Below, in pieces: positions 1 to 5,716 of a stretch of 8,476 nucleotides of DNA. The notes beneath the pieces are model-generated. The model was not told where the DNA came from and ran no database searches. It worked only from the letters and a program-made list of their open reading frames with translations. This DNA is from Bacillota bacterium (GTDB lineage: Bacteria; Bacillota; Clostridia; Lachnospirales; Lachnospiraceae): the NCBI GenBank assembly GCA_023437885.1, contig JAEZFH010000197.1, positions 1 to 8,476 on the forward strand, given 5' to 3'. The first letter of the stretch is position 1; each line of letters begins with the position of its first letter. The translations under genes were made by a program, and so were the position numbers.

Positions 1-1204
1 ATCGTAATCCCGTACATCTACGCCGCCGACCTTCACGGTTCCCTCGGTAGCATCATACAGACGCGGGATCAGTTGAACCAGACTCGATTTGGAGCTGCCG
101 GTACCGCCGATGATTCCCACGGTCTCGCCGGATTTGATGGTAATGCTGATATTGCTGAGGCATTGCTTATTTTTGTCCTTTGTATAGCTGAAGCTGACAT
201 TTTCAAAGGTAATTTCACCGTTTTTTACTTCTGTCACCGGCGCCTCATTGTTATGTATATCACTTTCCTCCTGCAGCAGCTCGGCAATCCGGTCGGCTGA
301 GGTACGGGAAATGGTTAACATAACAAATACCATGGAGAGCATCATGAGGCTCATAAGAATCTGCATCGTATAGGTGATCAGACTGGTAAGTTCTCCTGTT
401 GTCAAGGTTCCGGATACAATCAGCCGGGCAGCAAACCAGGAAAGCAGCAGCATACAGGTATATACCGCCATCTGCATCAGAGGACTGTTGAAGGCTAAAA
501 TCTTCTCTGCCTTGGAAAAATCCTCAAACATGCTGCCCGATACCTTCTTAAACTTCATGGTTTCATAATCTTCTCTAACAAAGGTTTTCACTACCCGTAT
601 CCCCCGCAGATTTTCCTGCACGACATGATTCAGCCGGTCATAGGTTTTGAATACCCGTTTGAACACCGGATGAGCCTTAAGGAAGATATAGTATAGGCCA
701 AATCCCAGAAAGGGAACAACTGCAATAAAAATCAAGGACAGCCTTCGATTGATGCCAAAGGCCATAATAAGTGAAAACACCAGCATTAGCGGACTGCGGA
801 CCGCAATTCGAATGATCAGTTGAAATGAATTCTGTACATTGGTAACATCGGTTGTGAGCCTCGTTACGATGCTGGCAGTCGAGAATTTATCAATATTGGA
901 AAAGGAATACTCCTGTACCCGGTAAAACATTGTTTTACGAAGATTTTTGGCAAAGCCGGCGGAGGCATTCGCTGCAAACCACCCCGAGCTGGCCCCGAAG
1001 ACCAGGGACAGGACGGCACATCCAATCAGAAGAAAACCGTATTTTACGATTATATTTGTATTGCCCCGATTAATTCCATTGTCAATAAGGAAGGCCATCA
1101 GAAGCGGTAATATAACATCCATCACCACCTCCATGGTCACGAGTACCGGTGTAAGGATGGTATCCCTCCGATATTCCTATACATCTTGCTAATTTTTTTA
1201 TCAT
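1..1204 (-). CDS. ABC transporter permease/ATP-binding half-subunit (type 1 exporter), C-terminus off window, apparent N-terminal frameshift
   Basis: This is a fused membrane-plus-ATPase half-transporter of the multidrug/lipid exporter type (YheH/YheI-like), acting in the cytoplasmic membrane. The minus frame is open from about 1176 to the left edge. It starts with hydrophobic segments (around DVILPLLMAFLIDNGIN), continues through exporter-type coupling sequences (AGFAKNLRKTMFYRVQEYSF, TRLTTDVTNVQ, ENLRGIRVVKTF) and reaches the nucleotide-binding domain with Walker A GGTGSSKSS at about 108-82. The Q-loop, ABC signature and Walker B lie beyond the edge. The best start is ATG at 1204, with GGAGG 5 bases upstream, giving MIKKLARCIG. 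That frame then leaves the conserved frame, which resumes as YRRDTILTPVL at 1173; see findings. A fallback start is ATG 1122, preceded by GGAGG at 1132-1128. The gene lies 104 bases downstream of the MarR gene and is probably co-regulated with it. A partner half-transporter gene commonly follows in such operons but would be outside the window. Confidence 0.9.
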
Positions 1205-1240
1205 ATATGCCTCCGTTCTATTAAGTGTATCATCCGTTTA

Positions 1241-1269
1241 TTAGCCTCCGAACAGTAAGGAAGCTAACA
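1241..1269. promoter_or_regulatory. Imperfect inverted repeat between marR and the ABC gene
   Basis: TTAGCCTCC (1241-1249) and GGAAGCTAA (1259-1267) are inverted repeats with one G-U/mismatch position and a 9-base loop. The right arm, continuing as GCTAACA, repeats the half-site seen in the marR promoter palindrome at 1763-1778. It could be a second MarR operator or an mRNA hairpin in the marR-ABC transcript. There is no U-tract, so it is not a typical terminator. Function is inference. Confidence 0.35.
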
Positions 1270-1308
1270 ATATGTCCGAATAAAATGCCCTCCCGTCCGG
1301 ATGGCACT

Positions 1309-1743
1309 CTACTCTAGGTTTGATTTTATTTTCCGCAGAATCACATAAAATGCTGCTATTTCTTCCTCCGTCAATCCCGATGCCAACTGCTCCTCCAATT
1401 CCTCCAGAACCCGGATGATTTCCTCATGGATGGCAATCGCCCTTGGTGTCAGCACCAGCTTCTTCAGCCTTGCATCATAATCCACCGCTTCCCTGATAAT
1501 GAGATCATTCTTCTCCATCAACTGCAATATTCCCGTAGCTGTTGATCTTCGAATTGAGAATTCCGCTTCAACATCACGCTGGAATATATCTCCCTGTTCG
1601 CGGTTACGGTACAGATAGCCGATGATCCAGCCATGCATCCCCGTGACCTCCTGATTTTGTGCAAATACCGCTGCACTATCGATTTTACGTTTAATCATAT
1701 TGGACAGAATTTTTATTTCACGGCCTATCGCATCTTTTCGCAT
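1309..1743 (-). CDS. MarR-family transcriptional regulator
   Basis: A 144-residue protein of normal MarR length, expected to be a dimeric winged-helix DNA-binding repressor. N-terminal helices (1-45) are followed by a winged helix at about 50-104. The recognition-helix region is near IRRSTATGILQLMEKNDLI (64-82), the wing is near REAVDYDARLKKLVLT (84-99), and a C-terminal dimerisation helix rich in Glu/Leu follows (105-144). The start is ATG 1743, preceded by AGGAGGG at 1758-1752 with 8-base spacing. The ABC exporter lies immediately downstream on the same strand, the usual arrangement for a MarR repressor controlling its own exporter operon. A palindrome overlapping its promoter supports autoregulation. 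The ligand cannot be read from sequence. Confidence 0.93.
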   Translation of the reverse strand: MRKDAIGREIKILSNMIKRKIDSAAVFAQNQEVTGMHGWIIGYLYRNREQGDIFQRDVEAEFSIRRSTATGILQLMEKNDLIIREAVDYDARLKKLVLTPRAIAIHEEIIRVLEELEEQLASGLTEEEIAAFYVILRKIKSNLE

Positions 1744-1762
1744 AATATGCTCCCTCCTATAT

Positions 1763-1778
1763 TGTTAGGGTGCTAACA
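1763..1778. promoter_or_regulatory. Probable MarR operator palindrome
   Basis: The sequence tgttagggtgctaaca is a perfect 6-bp inverted repeat (TGTTAG/CTAACA) with a 4-base centre. It overlaps the last base of the marR -10 box and the expected transcription start, so a bound dimer would block the marR promoter. MarR proteins typically bind short palindromes of this size. Assigning it to the neighbouring MarR protein is inference from position. Confidence 0.7.
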
Positions 1779-1807
1779 TTATATCCTGCCTTTTGTTTCT
1801 TTGTCAA
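1778..1807 (-). promoter_or_regulatory. Promoter of marR-ABC operon, consensus -35 and -10
   Basis: On the minus strand TTGACA (1807-1802) and TATAAT (1783-1778) are both perfect sigma-A boxes with an 18-base spacer. Transcription would start near 1771, inside the palindrome at 1763-1778, about 28 bases before the marR start codon. A strong promoter under an operator fits a repressed, inducible efflux operon. Confidence 0.8.
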
Positions 1808-1827
1808 CCTATTTTTCCTTATTCTCT

Positions 1828-1854
1828 CCGGCCCCTGATCCGGTAATTATCCGG
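1828..1854. repeat. CCGG-centred direct repeats, 11-12 bp period
   Basis: CCGG occurs at 1828-1831, 1840-1843 and 1851-1854. The last two lie in identical ATCCGGT heptamers separated by AATT, giving an 11-bp period close to one helical turn. Such same-face direct repeats are typical of response-regulator sites, but no regulator is encoded nearby. The repeat lies upstream of the surface-protein gene and behind the marR promoter. Function is unknown. Confidence 0.4.
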
Positions 1855-1937
1855 TCCCCCCCAAAGGCACATATGAATTACAGTTGTTCCCAGGTTTTAC
1901 AGTACTTCACATATAGTAAAGCATCTCTGCTCCATTA

Positions 1938-1943
1938 TATAAT
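1938..1943 (+). promoter_or_regulatory. Possible -10 box for the surface-protein/sortase operon
   Basis: TATAAT at 1938-1943 is a perfect -10 hexamer, but the bases 16-18 upstream (around AGTAAA) do not resemble a -35 box. If it is used, transcription would start near 1950, at the edge of the CATGCCGG inverted repeat. The missing -35 may mean that an activator is needed, or that this is only an AT-rich match. Confidence 0.3.
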
Positions 1944-1950
1944 TAACAGG

Positions 1951-1984
1951 CATGCCGGTATGTTTTATCCGGCATTCCGGCATG
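1951..1984. repeat. Nested inverted repeats CATGCCGG / CCGGCAT(G) before the surface-protein gene
   Basis: CATGCCGG (1951-1958) is a perfect inverted repeat of CCGGCATG (1977-1984). Its inner seven bases can also pair with CCGGCAT at 1969-1975, so two mutually exclusive hairpins are possible. The element ends 15 bases before the AAGGAG ribosome binding site (2000-2005) of the gene at 2011. It could be an operator or a 5'-UTR structure affecting expression. Function is inference. Confidence 0.55.
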
Positions 1985-2010
1985 ACTATACCTTCTAACA
2001 AGGAGATATT

Positions 2011-3399
2011 ATGAAGAAACTGGGGATATTTTTCTTAGCTTTCGCCTTGCTGCTCGGAGTAGTCCTGCAAACGGCACAGGCGGCAGAAGGCTCTTCCTTC
2101 GAAGAGGAGCTGAACATGTACTTAAGCGAAATCAGCACAGAACGCGGATTTGAAGTAAATAAGACGGACCTGGAAATGTACCTTTCCGCCTACGATAATG
2201 ATTTATCGTCATTTGCATCCGTCGATGAGCTCCGGTCTGTCTGCGGGGCTGTTATTAAAGCTGATTTCAGCAATCTTAGCGGTATTTATAAAACATACGG
2301 GTTGGATGAAGCCTCATTAACCAAGCTGCTCTCCGACAAGGGCGAGGAATTGAAGGATTATATCTATGTAAATGACCTGGACTATGCCGTTAACTTTTAT
2401 ACCTATGATGATACCTTCGAACGTGACCCCGAATTCGACACCAAGCTGGTCGATTACCTGACAGCAGTCAGCTTGGAACGCGGGTTTACAGTTACGAAGG
2501 AAATGCTGGCCAAGGCTCTGGATATCTACGGAACCAATCTTGCTTCCTTTGAGACAGTGGATGAGTTAAAGGATTACATGGGTGAAGTCATTCAAGCAGA
2601 TCTCAGTAACCTCTCCAGTATCTATGATGCTTATGACATCGATCAGGAAGCTCTCATTGCTCTTCTGGAACAAAACGGGAAAAGTATTAATGATTTTATC
2701 TATGTTTATGATTTGAACGTGATTGCCTACAGCGGTTCGGAGGATACTCCGATAATCGACGATGCGATGCTTGCTGAACTGCTTAAGAGAATGGATCTGG
2801 ATGAAACTGAGCTGAAAAACCTGGAGAATTATTTTGCCTCCATGGAGGATTACTATACCAGCCCTGTATTTATCACTGGCATATCCTCCTCGTTTGAACG
2901 TCTTTCTGCAGCAATGGAAGGAATGGATCCCAATGCGGAAATCACGAAAGAGCAGGCCAGGCAGATCACGGCTTATTTAAATGAGCTGTTTGAGCTGATG
3001 AAGCTTAAGGTTGAAATTTCTGCAATTTTCAATGGCAAGGAAGAAGCCTTTCCCATCTCGGACCTTTTGCTCATGACAGAATTTAATGATGGGATCGATA
3101 AAATCAAGTTGTCTTTCTATGGCGAAAATAATGTTTTCCTTGCTGATTATTATATGTCGCAGGACATTATTGACTACCTGAAGGGAAAGCCCAGTGAGAT
3201 CGGGGAGGAGATTGAAGAGATCATTGATCAGAAACCTGCAGGCCAAAAGCCCGCCCTACCCAGGACAGAAGACGGCGGAAAGCTGCCGAAGACTTCCACT
3301 AATTATATTCCCGGTGCAATGCTGGGGGGCGTCCTGGCAGTTGCCGGAATTCTTATGTATCAAAGGATAAAAAATGATAAGGAAGAAACCACACAATAA
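2011..3399 (+). CDS. Secreted acidic surface protein with tandem repeats and LPKTS sorting signal
   Basis: A 462-residue exported protein predicted to be anchored to the cell wall by the sortase encoded next to it. It has a signal peptide at 1-25 (MKK, a hydrophobic core, then TAQAA) and two indel-free repeats with a 112-residue period (about 30-125 and 142-237), sharing ERGF, VDEL, S-L-S-IY and IYV-DL landmarks. A Glu/Asp-rich helical domain follows at about 248-405, then a short Pro/Lys linker. The sorting signal is LPKTS at 425-429, with a hydrophobic stretch at 434-450 and a charged tail. The architecture resembles the family named processed acidic surface protein, which carries LPXTA-type signals and sits beside class D sortases; the name is from memory, not a search. 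AAGGAG with 5-base spacing fixes the start at ATG 2011. It overlaps the sortase gene by 26 bases. The repeats' ligand or structural role is unknown. Confidence 0.88.
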   Translation: MKKLGIFFLAFALLLGVVLQTAQAAEGSSFEEELNMYLSEISTERGFEVNKTDLEMYLSAYDNDLSSFASVDELRSVCGAVIKADFSNLSGIYKTYGLDEASLTKLLSDKGEELKDYIYVNDLDYAVNFYTYDDTFERDPEFDTKLVDYLTAVSLERGFTVTKEMLAKALDIYGTNLASFETVDELKDYMGEVIQADLSNLSSIYDAYDIDQEALIALLEQNGKSINDFIYVYDLNVIAYSGSEDTPIIDDAMLAELLKRMDLDETELKNLENYFASMEDYYTSPVFITGISSSFERLSAAMEGMDPNAEITKEQARQITAYLNELFELMKLKVEISAIFNGKEEAFPISDLLLMTEFNDGIDKIKLSFYGENNVFLADYYMSQDIIDYLKGKPSEIGEEIEEIIDQKPAGQKPALPRTEDGGKLPKTSTNYIPGAMLGGVLAVAGILMYQRIKNDKEETTQ

Positions 3400-4105
3400 A
3401 TTACAAAAGAGAATAATTCACCAACTAACCCGTTTCATAGCCGTTTTGGCTGTGGCAGCCGGAATTTGGTTGACCGCTTTCAATCTGTATCATTATTCAC
3501 GCGGTTATTTTGCCGGATGGATACATACCGCCACGGCAGGGAATGCCGGGGAAAAAGCTTCCCGGGAATGGGATCAGGATGTGAGTTCCGTCACCGGGAA
3601 ACTACCCATAAGTACCAAGGCTTCTGTTCTGGTGGATGATATGGCTACGAATTCTTTGGAAGCTGCCCAGCCGGTCCTTTACGAGGAACGTCCGCAAACC
3701 GGCGAACAATTCGGCGAGCTGTTCATTCCTAAGCTGGATGCCCTTCTTCCAATCTATGAAGGAACCGGTGAAGAAGAATTAGACCTTGGCGTCGGCCATT
3801 ATGCCGGTAGTGTTCTTCCGGGAGAAAGGGATAATTGTGTGCTCTCAGGACACCGGGATACGGTATTTCGCAGGCTTGGCGAGGTAGGCGAAGGTGATGT
3901 TCTCATTGTCAGAACGCAAATGGGTGAATTCAAATATGTTGTAAAAAAAATACGGATTGTGGATAAGGAGGACCGGACCGTGATTGTCTCAAGACCAAAG
4001 GCAGCTTTAACGGTCAGTACCTGCTATCCCTTCGAGTATATCGGTTCAGCTCCCCAGCGATATATCCTGGTTGCTTCTCTGTCTTCGACCAGTTTAAATG
4101 AATAA
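3374..4105 (+). CDS. Class D sortase (YhcS-like)
   Basis: A 243-residue membrane-anchored cysteine transpeptidase that cleaves LPXT-type sorting signals and joins the substrate to the peptidoglycan precursor. It has a basic cytoplasmic N-terminus, one transmembrane anchor at about 20-39, an extracellular linker, then the sortase barrel from about 113. Catalytic residues are visible: His160 in SGHRDTVF, Cys217 in VSTCYPF and Arg229 in APQRYI. The GELFIPKL, LPIYEGTGEEEL and GVGHYAGSVLPGE blocks are characteristic of class D enzymes. The start is ATG 3374, with AAAGGA 6 bases upstream, inside the 3' end of the surface-protein gene (26-base overlap). This suggests translational coupling and a dedicated enzyme-substrate pair. 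The first gene after it is on the opposite strand, so the plus-strand operon is two genes long. Confidence 0.93.
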   Translation: MIRKKPHNKLQKRIIHQLTRFIAVLAVAAGIWLTAFNLYHYSRGYFAGWIHTATAGNAGEKASREWDQDVSSVTGKLPISTKASVLVDDMATNSLEAAQPVLYEERPQTGEQFGELFIPKLDALLPIYEGTGEEELDLGVGHYAGSVLPGERDNCVLSGHRDTVFRRLGEVGEGDVLIVRTQMGEFKYVVKKIRIVDKEDRTVIVSRPKAALTVSTCYPFEYIGSAPQRYILVASLSSTSLNE

Positions 4106-4123
4106 GGCACCAAAGCGATAGCA

Positions 4124-4146
4124 ACAGACCTGCGAAAGCTGTCTGT
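4124..4146 (+). other. Small hairpin with GCGAAAGC loop after the sortase gene
   Basis: ACAGAC (4124-4129) pairs with GTCTGT (4141-4146) around an inner GC-GAAA-GC (4132-4139), a GNRA-type tetraloop. No U-tract follows, so it is probably a 3'-UTR stem-loop rather than the terminator, which is 30 bases further on. Confidence 0.35.
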
Positions 4147-4175
4147 CAGGAACGATCACTATAAAATAGGATGTT

Positions 4176-4210
4176 AAAATGGGGAGTGTCGTAATGACAT
4201 TCCCCGTTTT
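4176..4210. terminator. Bidirectional rho-independent terminator
   Basis: AAAATGGGGAGTGTC (4176-4190) and GACATTCCCCGTTTT (4196-4210) form a 15-bp stem with two mismatch/wobble positions and the loop GTAAT. The stem is G/C-rich inside and ends in A-run/T-run flanks in both directions. It sits between the convergent sortase gene and the J-domain gene and can serve both. Confidence 0.9.
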
Positions 4211-4218
4211 GATTCCGC

Positions 4219-5412
4219 TTACATTATTTGATTGTAGATACGGTCTAAGGTCTCCTCCAAAGAGGAATAATACTCCGTGACACCGAAATCCAGGACCGGT
4301 TTACAGGATTTGCACGTAAGAAGGGCTATATTGTCCCTGAGACATTTCTGAAGCTTATGCGTAACCTTGATCGCAGGCAGCAATCCGGTCTCAGGCAATA
4401 CAACTAACAGCTGCTGTGCATCCCATCTGCCCACAAGGTCAAGCTTGCGCAGTTGGTTTATCAACAGCTGTCCTGTAGATTGAACCATCGTGTTGACCAC
4501 TTCCTGCTCCTCCTGGGAGGTCATCGGCTTGACCAGTGTAATTTCACACAGGATCAGGGAAAAGGGATTGCCGTAGCGGTCATACCGCTCAATCTCCCGC
4601 TCCATATTCTCCAGCAAGCCTCTCTGGTTCATCAGACCGGTGCTGTTATCTATTCTGCTGTGTTTCTCCACCAGCTCGTTCAGTACGGTTCTGGCATTAA
4701 GCAACCCTTTTAAATCATTGAATTTATTGATGATCGGTTCCAGCTTCTCATAGCCGAGGAATACTCTCCACTGCTCCTTCTCCAGTAGGACCAGCTTGGT
4801 TAAGCTGTCCTTCTGAAGCATATCCATTACAATATTGTATTCCACGGTATTCACACTGAATTCCAGAACATCGCCAAACATCTGTCCCTGAATCAGCTTG
4901 TTTTTATAGATCCCGTAAATATCGCATTTGAAATCCTTCATGGTATATACCTTGGAGACCGCAGTCTGCCAATGGATGAAAGCCTCCTTGGTAATCTTGC
5001 GCTTATCCAGCTCGGAAATCAAATCATAGCATTTGGAATAATCATTTCTCATGATATGATGAAAATAATCCTCCAGCAGTGCCTTTGCTGTCAGAAACCT
5101 CATGTCGTGGCGTCTTCCCTGCTTCGGGCCGGCAGCCTCCTTGTCCTCGGCGCGGGAAACAGTCCGGGTGTCCTCCTGTGGTACAAGGCGGGGATTCCTG
5201 TCCGCCCAAATCCTGTTATATTCCTTGCGCTTTACAGGATCGCTCAGAATAGCATATGCCTCGTTAATCAGCTGCATTCTGTCATCCTGATAATTATCCG
5301 GCCTTACATCGGGATGATATTTGCGTGCCAGCCGCTTATAGGCACTTTCAATTATCTCCGGCTCGGCCTGGTAATGAACCTGAAGAATTTTGTAATAATC
5401 ATAGGACTGCAT
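4219..5412 (-). CDS. J-domain protein with NTF2-like middle region and degenerate GGDEF domain
   Basis: A 397-residue cytoplasmic protein (no signal peptide or membrane segment). Residues 4-70 are a J domain with the DnaK-activating HPD at 33-35 (KYHPD) and the helix IV region INEAYAILSDPVKRKEYN. A charged linker runs from about 75 to 105. Residues about 107-228 look like an NTF2/SnoaL-type fold (ALLEDYFHHIMRNDY, WRVFLGYEKL), assigned only by impression. Residues about 245-395 align with GGDEF domains: NSTGLMNQRG at 256-265, GRW then LLVVLP at 328-340, and FGVTEY near the end. The catalytic GGDEF position reads DAQQL (331-335) and the metal-binding Asp motif reads CEIT, so cyclase activity is not expected. 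RKLD (322-325) keeps the RxxD I-site spacing. C367KSC370 is an extra CxxC. It may target DnaK in response to a nucleotide or partner. Start ATG 5412 has only a modest ribosome binding site (GAGGCGG). Confidence 0.85.
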   Translation of the reverse strand: MQSYDYYKILQVHYQAEPEIIESAYKRLARKYHPDVRPDNYQDDRMQLINEAYAILSDPVKRKEYNRIWADRNPRLVPQEDTRTVSRAEDKEAAGPKQGRRHDMRFLTAKALLEDYFHHIMRNDYSKCYDLISELDKRKITKEAFIHWQTAVSKVYTMKDFKCDIYGIYKNKLIQGQMFGDVLEFSVNTVEYNIVMDMLQKDSLTKLVLLEKEQWRVFLGYEKLEPIINKFNDLKGLLNARTVLNELVEKHSRIDNSTGLMNQRGLLENMEREIERYDRYGNPFSLILCEITLVKPMTSQEEQEVVNTMVQSTGQLLINQLRKLDLVGRWDAQQLLVVLPETGLLPAIKVTHKLQKCLRDNIALLTCKSCKPVLDFGVTEYYSSLEETLDRIYNQIM

Positions 5413-5533
5413 ACCTTCACCGCCTCATAGTAACAATTCCATTCTTATGAAACCATATTGCCTGCACATGCGATGTACATCCGTATGCATATACATTCGC
5501 ATACCTGTTCTGAACATGTATGTCCAAGCTTCC

Positions 5534-5562
5534 ATGGTAAGCACTTCGTGCCAGAATGTGAA
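5534..5562 (-). promoter_or_regulatory. Candidate promoter for the J-domain/GGDEF-like gene
   Basis: On the minus strand TTCACA (5562-5557, 5 of 6 consensus) and TACCAT (5539-5534, 4 of 6) are separated by 17 bases. The spacer contains the inverted repeat GCAC-GAA-GTGC (5551-5541 region), which could bind a regulator. The match is moderate. Confidence 0.4.
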
Positions 5563-5572
5563 CTCCTTTTGA

Positions 5573-5590
5573 TGCGCATGTTCATGCGCA
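5573..5590. repeat. 8-bp perfect inverted repeat next to the smr terminator
   Basis: TGCGCATG-TT-CATGCGCA is perfect over 8-bp arms, flanked by TTTT on the left (5567-5570) and AAAA on the right. It lies directly after the T-run of the minus-strand terminator at 5595-5626. It may be a reinforcing terminator stem or a protein site upstream of the next promoter. Confidence 0.55.
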
Positions 5591-5594
5591 AAAC

Positions 5595-5626
5595 ACGGGT
5601 ATAATGTCTATCGACATTATACCCGT
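5595..5626 (-). terminator. Rho-independent terminator of the prfC-smr operon
   Basis: ACGGGTATAATGTC (5595-5608) and GACATTATACCCGT (5613-5626) form a perfect 14-bp stem with a 4-base loop. On the minus strand it is followed by GTTTTG, a short T-run. It lies 90 bases after the smr stop, the only minus-strand gene end nearby. Confidence 0.8.
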
Positions 5627-5716
5627 TCCTAATTGCAGATTCCAGTAGAAAATTGTCCTATTCACCCGATTCTCTCATTTGTTACGCCATGCTGTTCCGC
5701 TCTTGCTTCCCTCTGT

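Larger units (their letters stand above)
5413..5716. other. Intergenic region with dense short palindromes between smr and the J-domain gene
   Basis: These 304 bases hold no convincing protein gene. From right to left on the minus strand they contain the smr 3' tail, a 14-bp-stem terminator (5595-5626), a second hairpin (5573-5590), a candidate promoter (5534-5562) and a leader of about 115 bases before the J-domain gene. The leader contains GTATGC/GCATAC (5483-5504), the 10-bp palindrome GATGTACATC (5472-5481) and ACATGT (5514-5519). A methionine-rich 36-codon frame (5425-5535, minus) is discussed in the findings. Confidence 0.6.

Noticed and set aside
1241..1267. Inverted repeat as a rho-independent terminator between marR and the ABC gene
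   Set aside because: No U-tract follows on the minus strand and the stem is short, so termination is unlikely; kept only as a possible regulatory element.
1801..1998. Plus-strand frame of 65 codons in the marR/surface-protein intergenic region
   Set aside because: It begins with TTG inside the marR -35 box, has no ribosome binding site and covers the repeat elements; no protein-like features.
4124..4146. GNRA-loop hairpin as the sortase terminator
   Set aside because: No T-run follows; the stronger bidirectional stem at 4176-4210 explains termination.
4972..5430. Plus-strand open frame of 152 codons opposite the J-domain gene
   Set aside because: It is fully antisense to a well-supported gene, has no recognisable domain, and its composition follows from the opposite strand's codons.
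5460..5590. CRISPR-like or tandem repeat array
   Set aside because: The short ATGC/ATGT palindromes vary in length and spacing, with no constant repeat unit or spacers.
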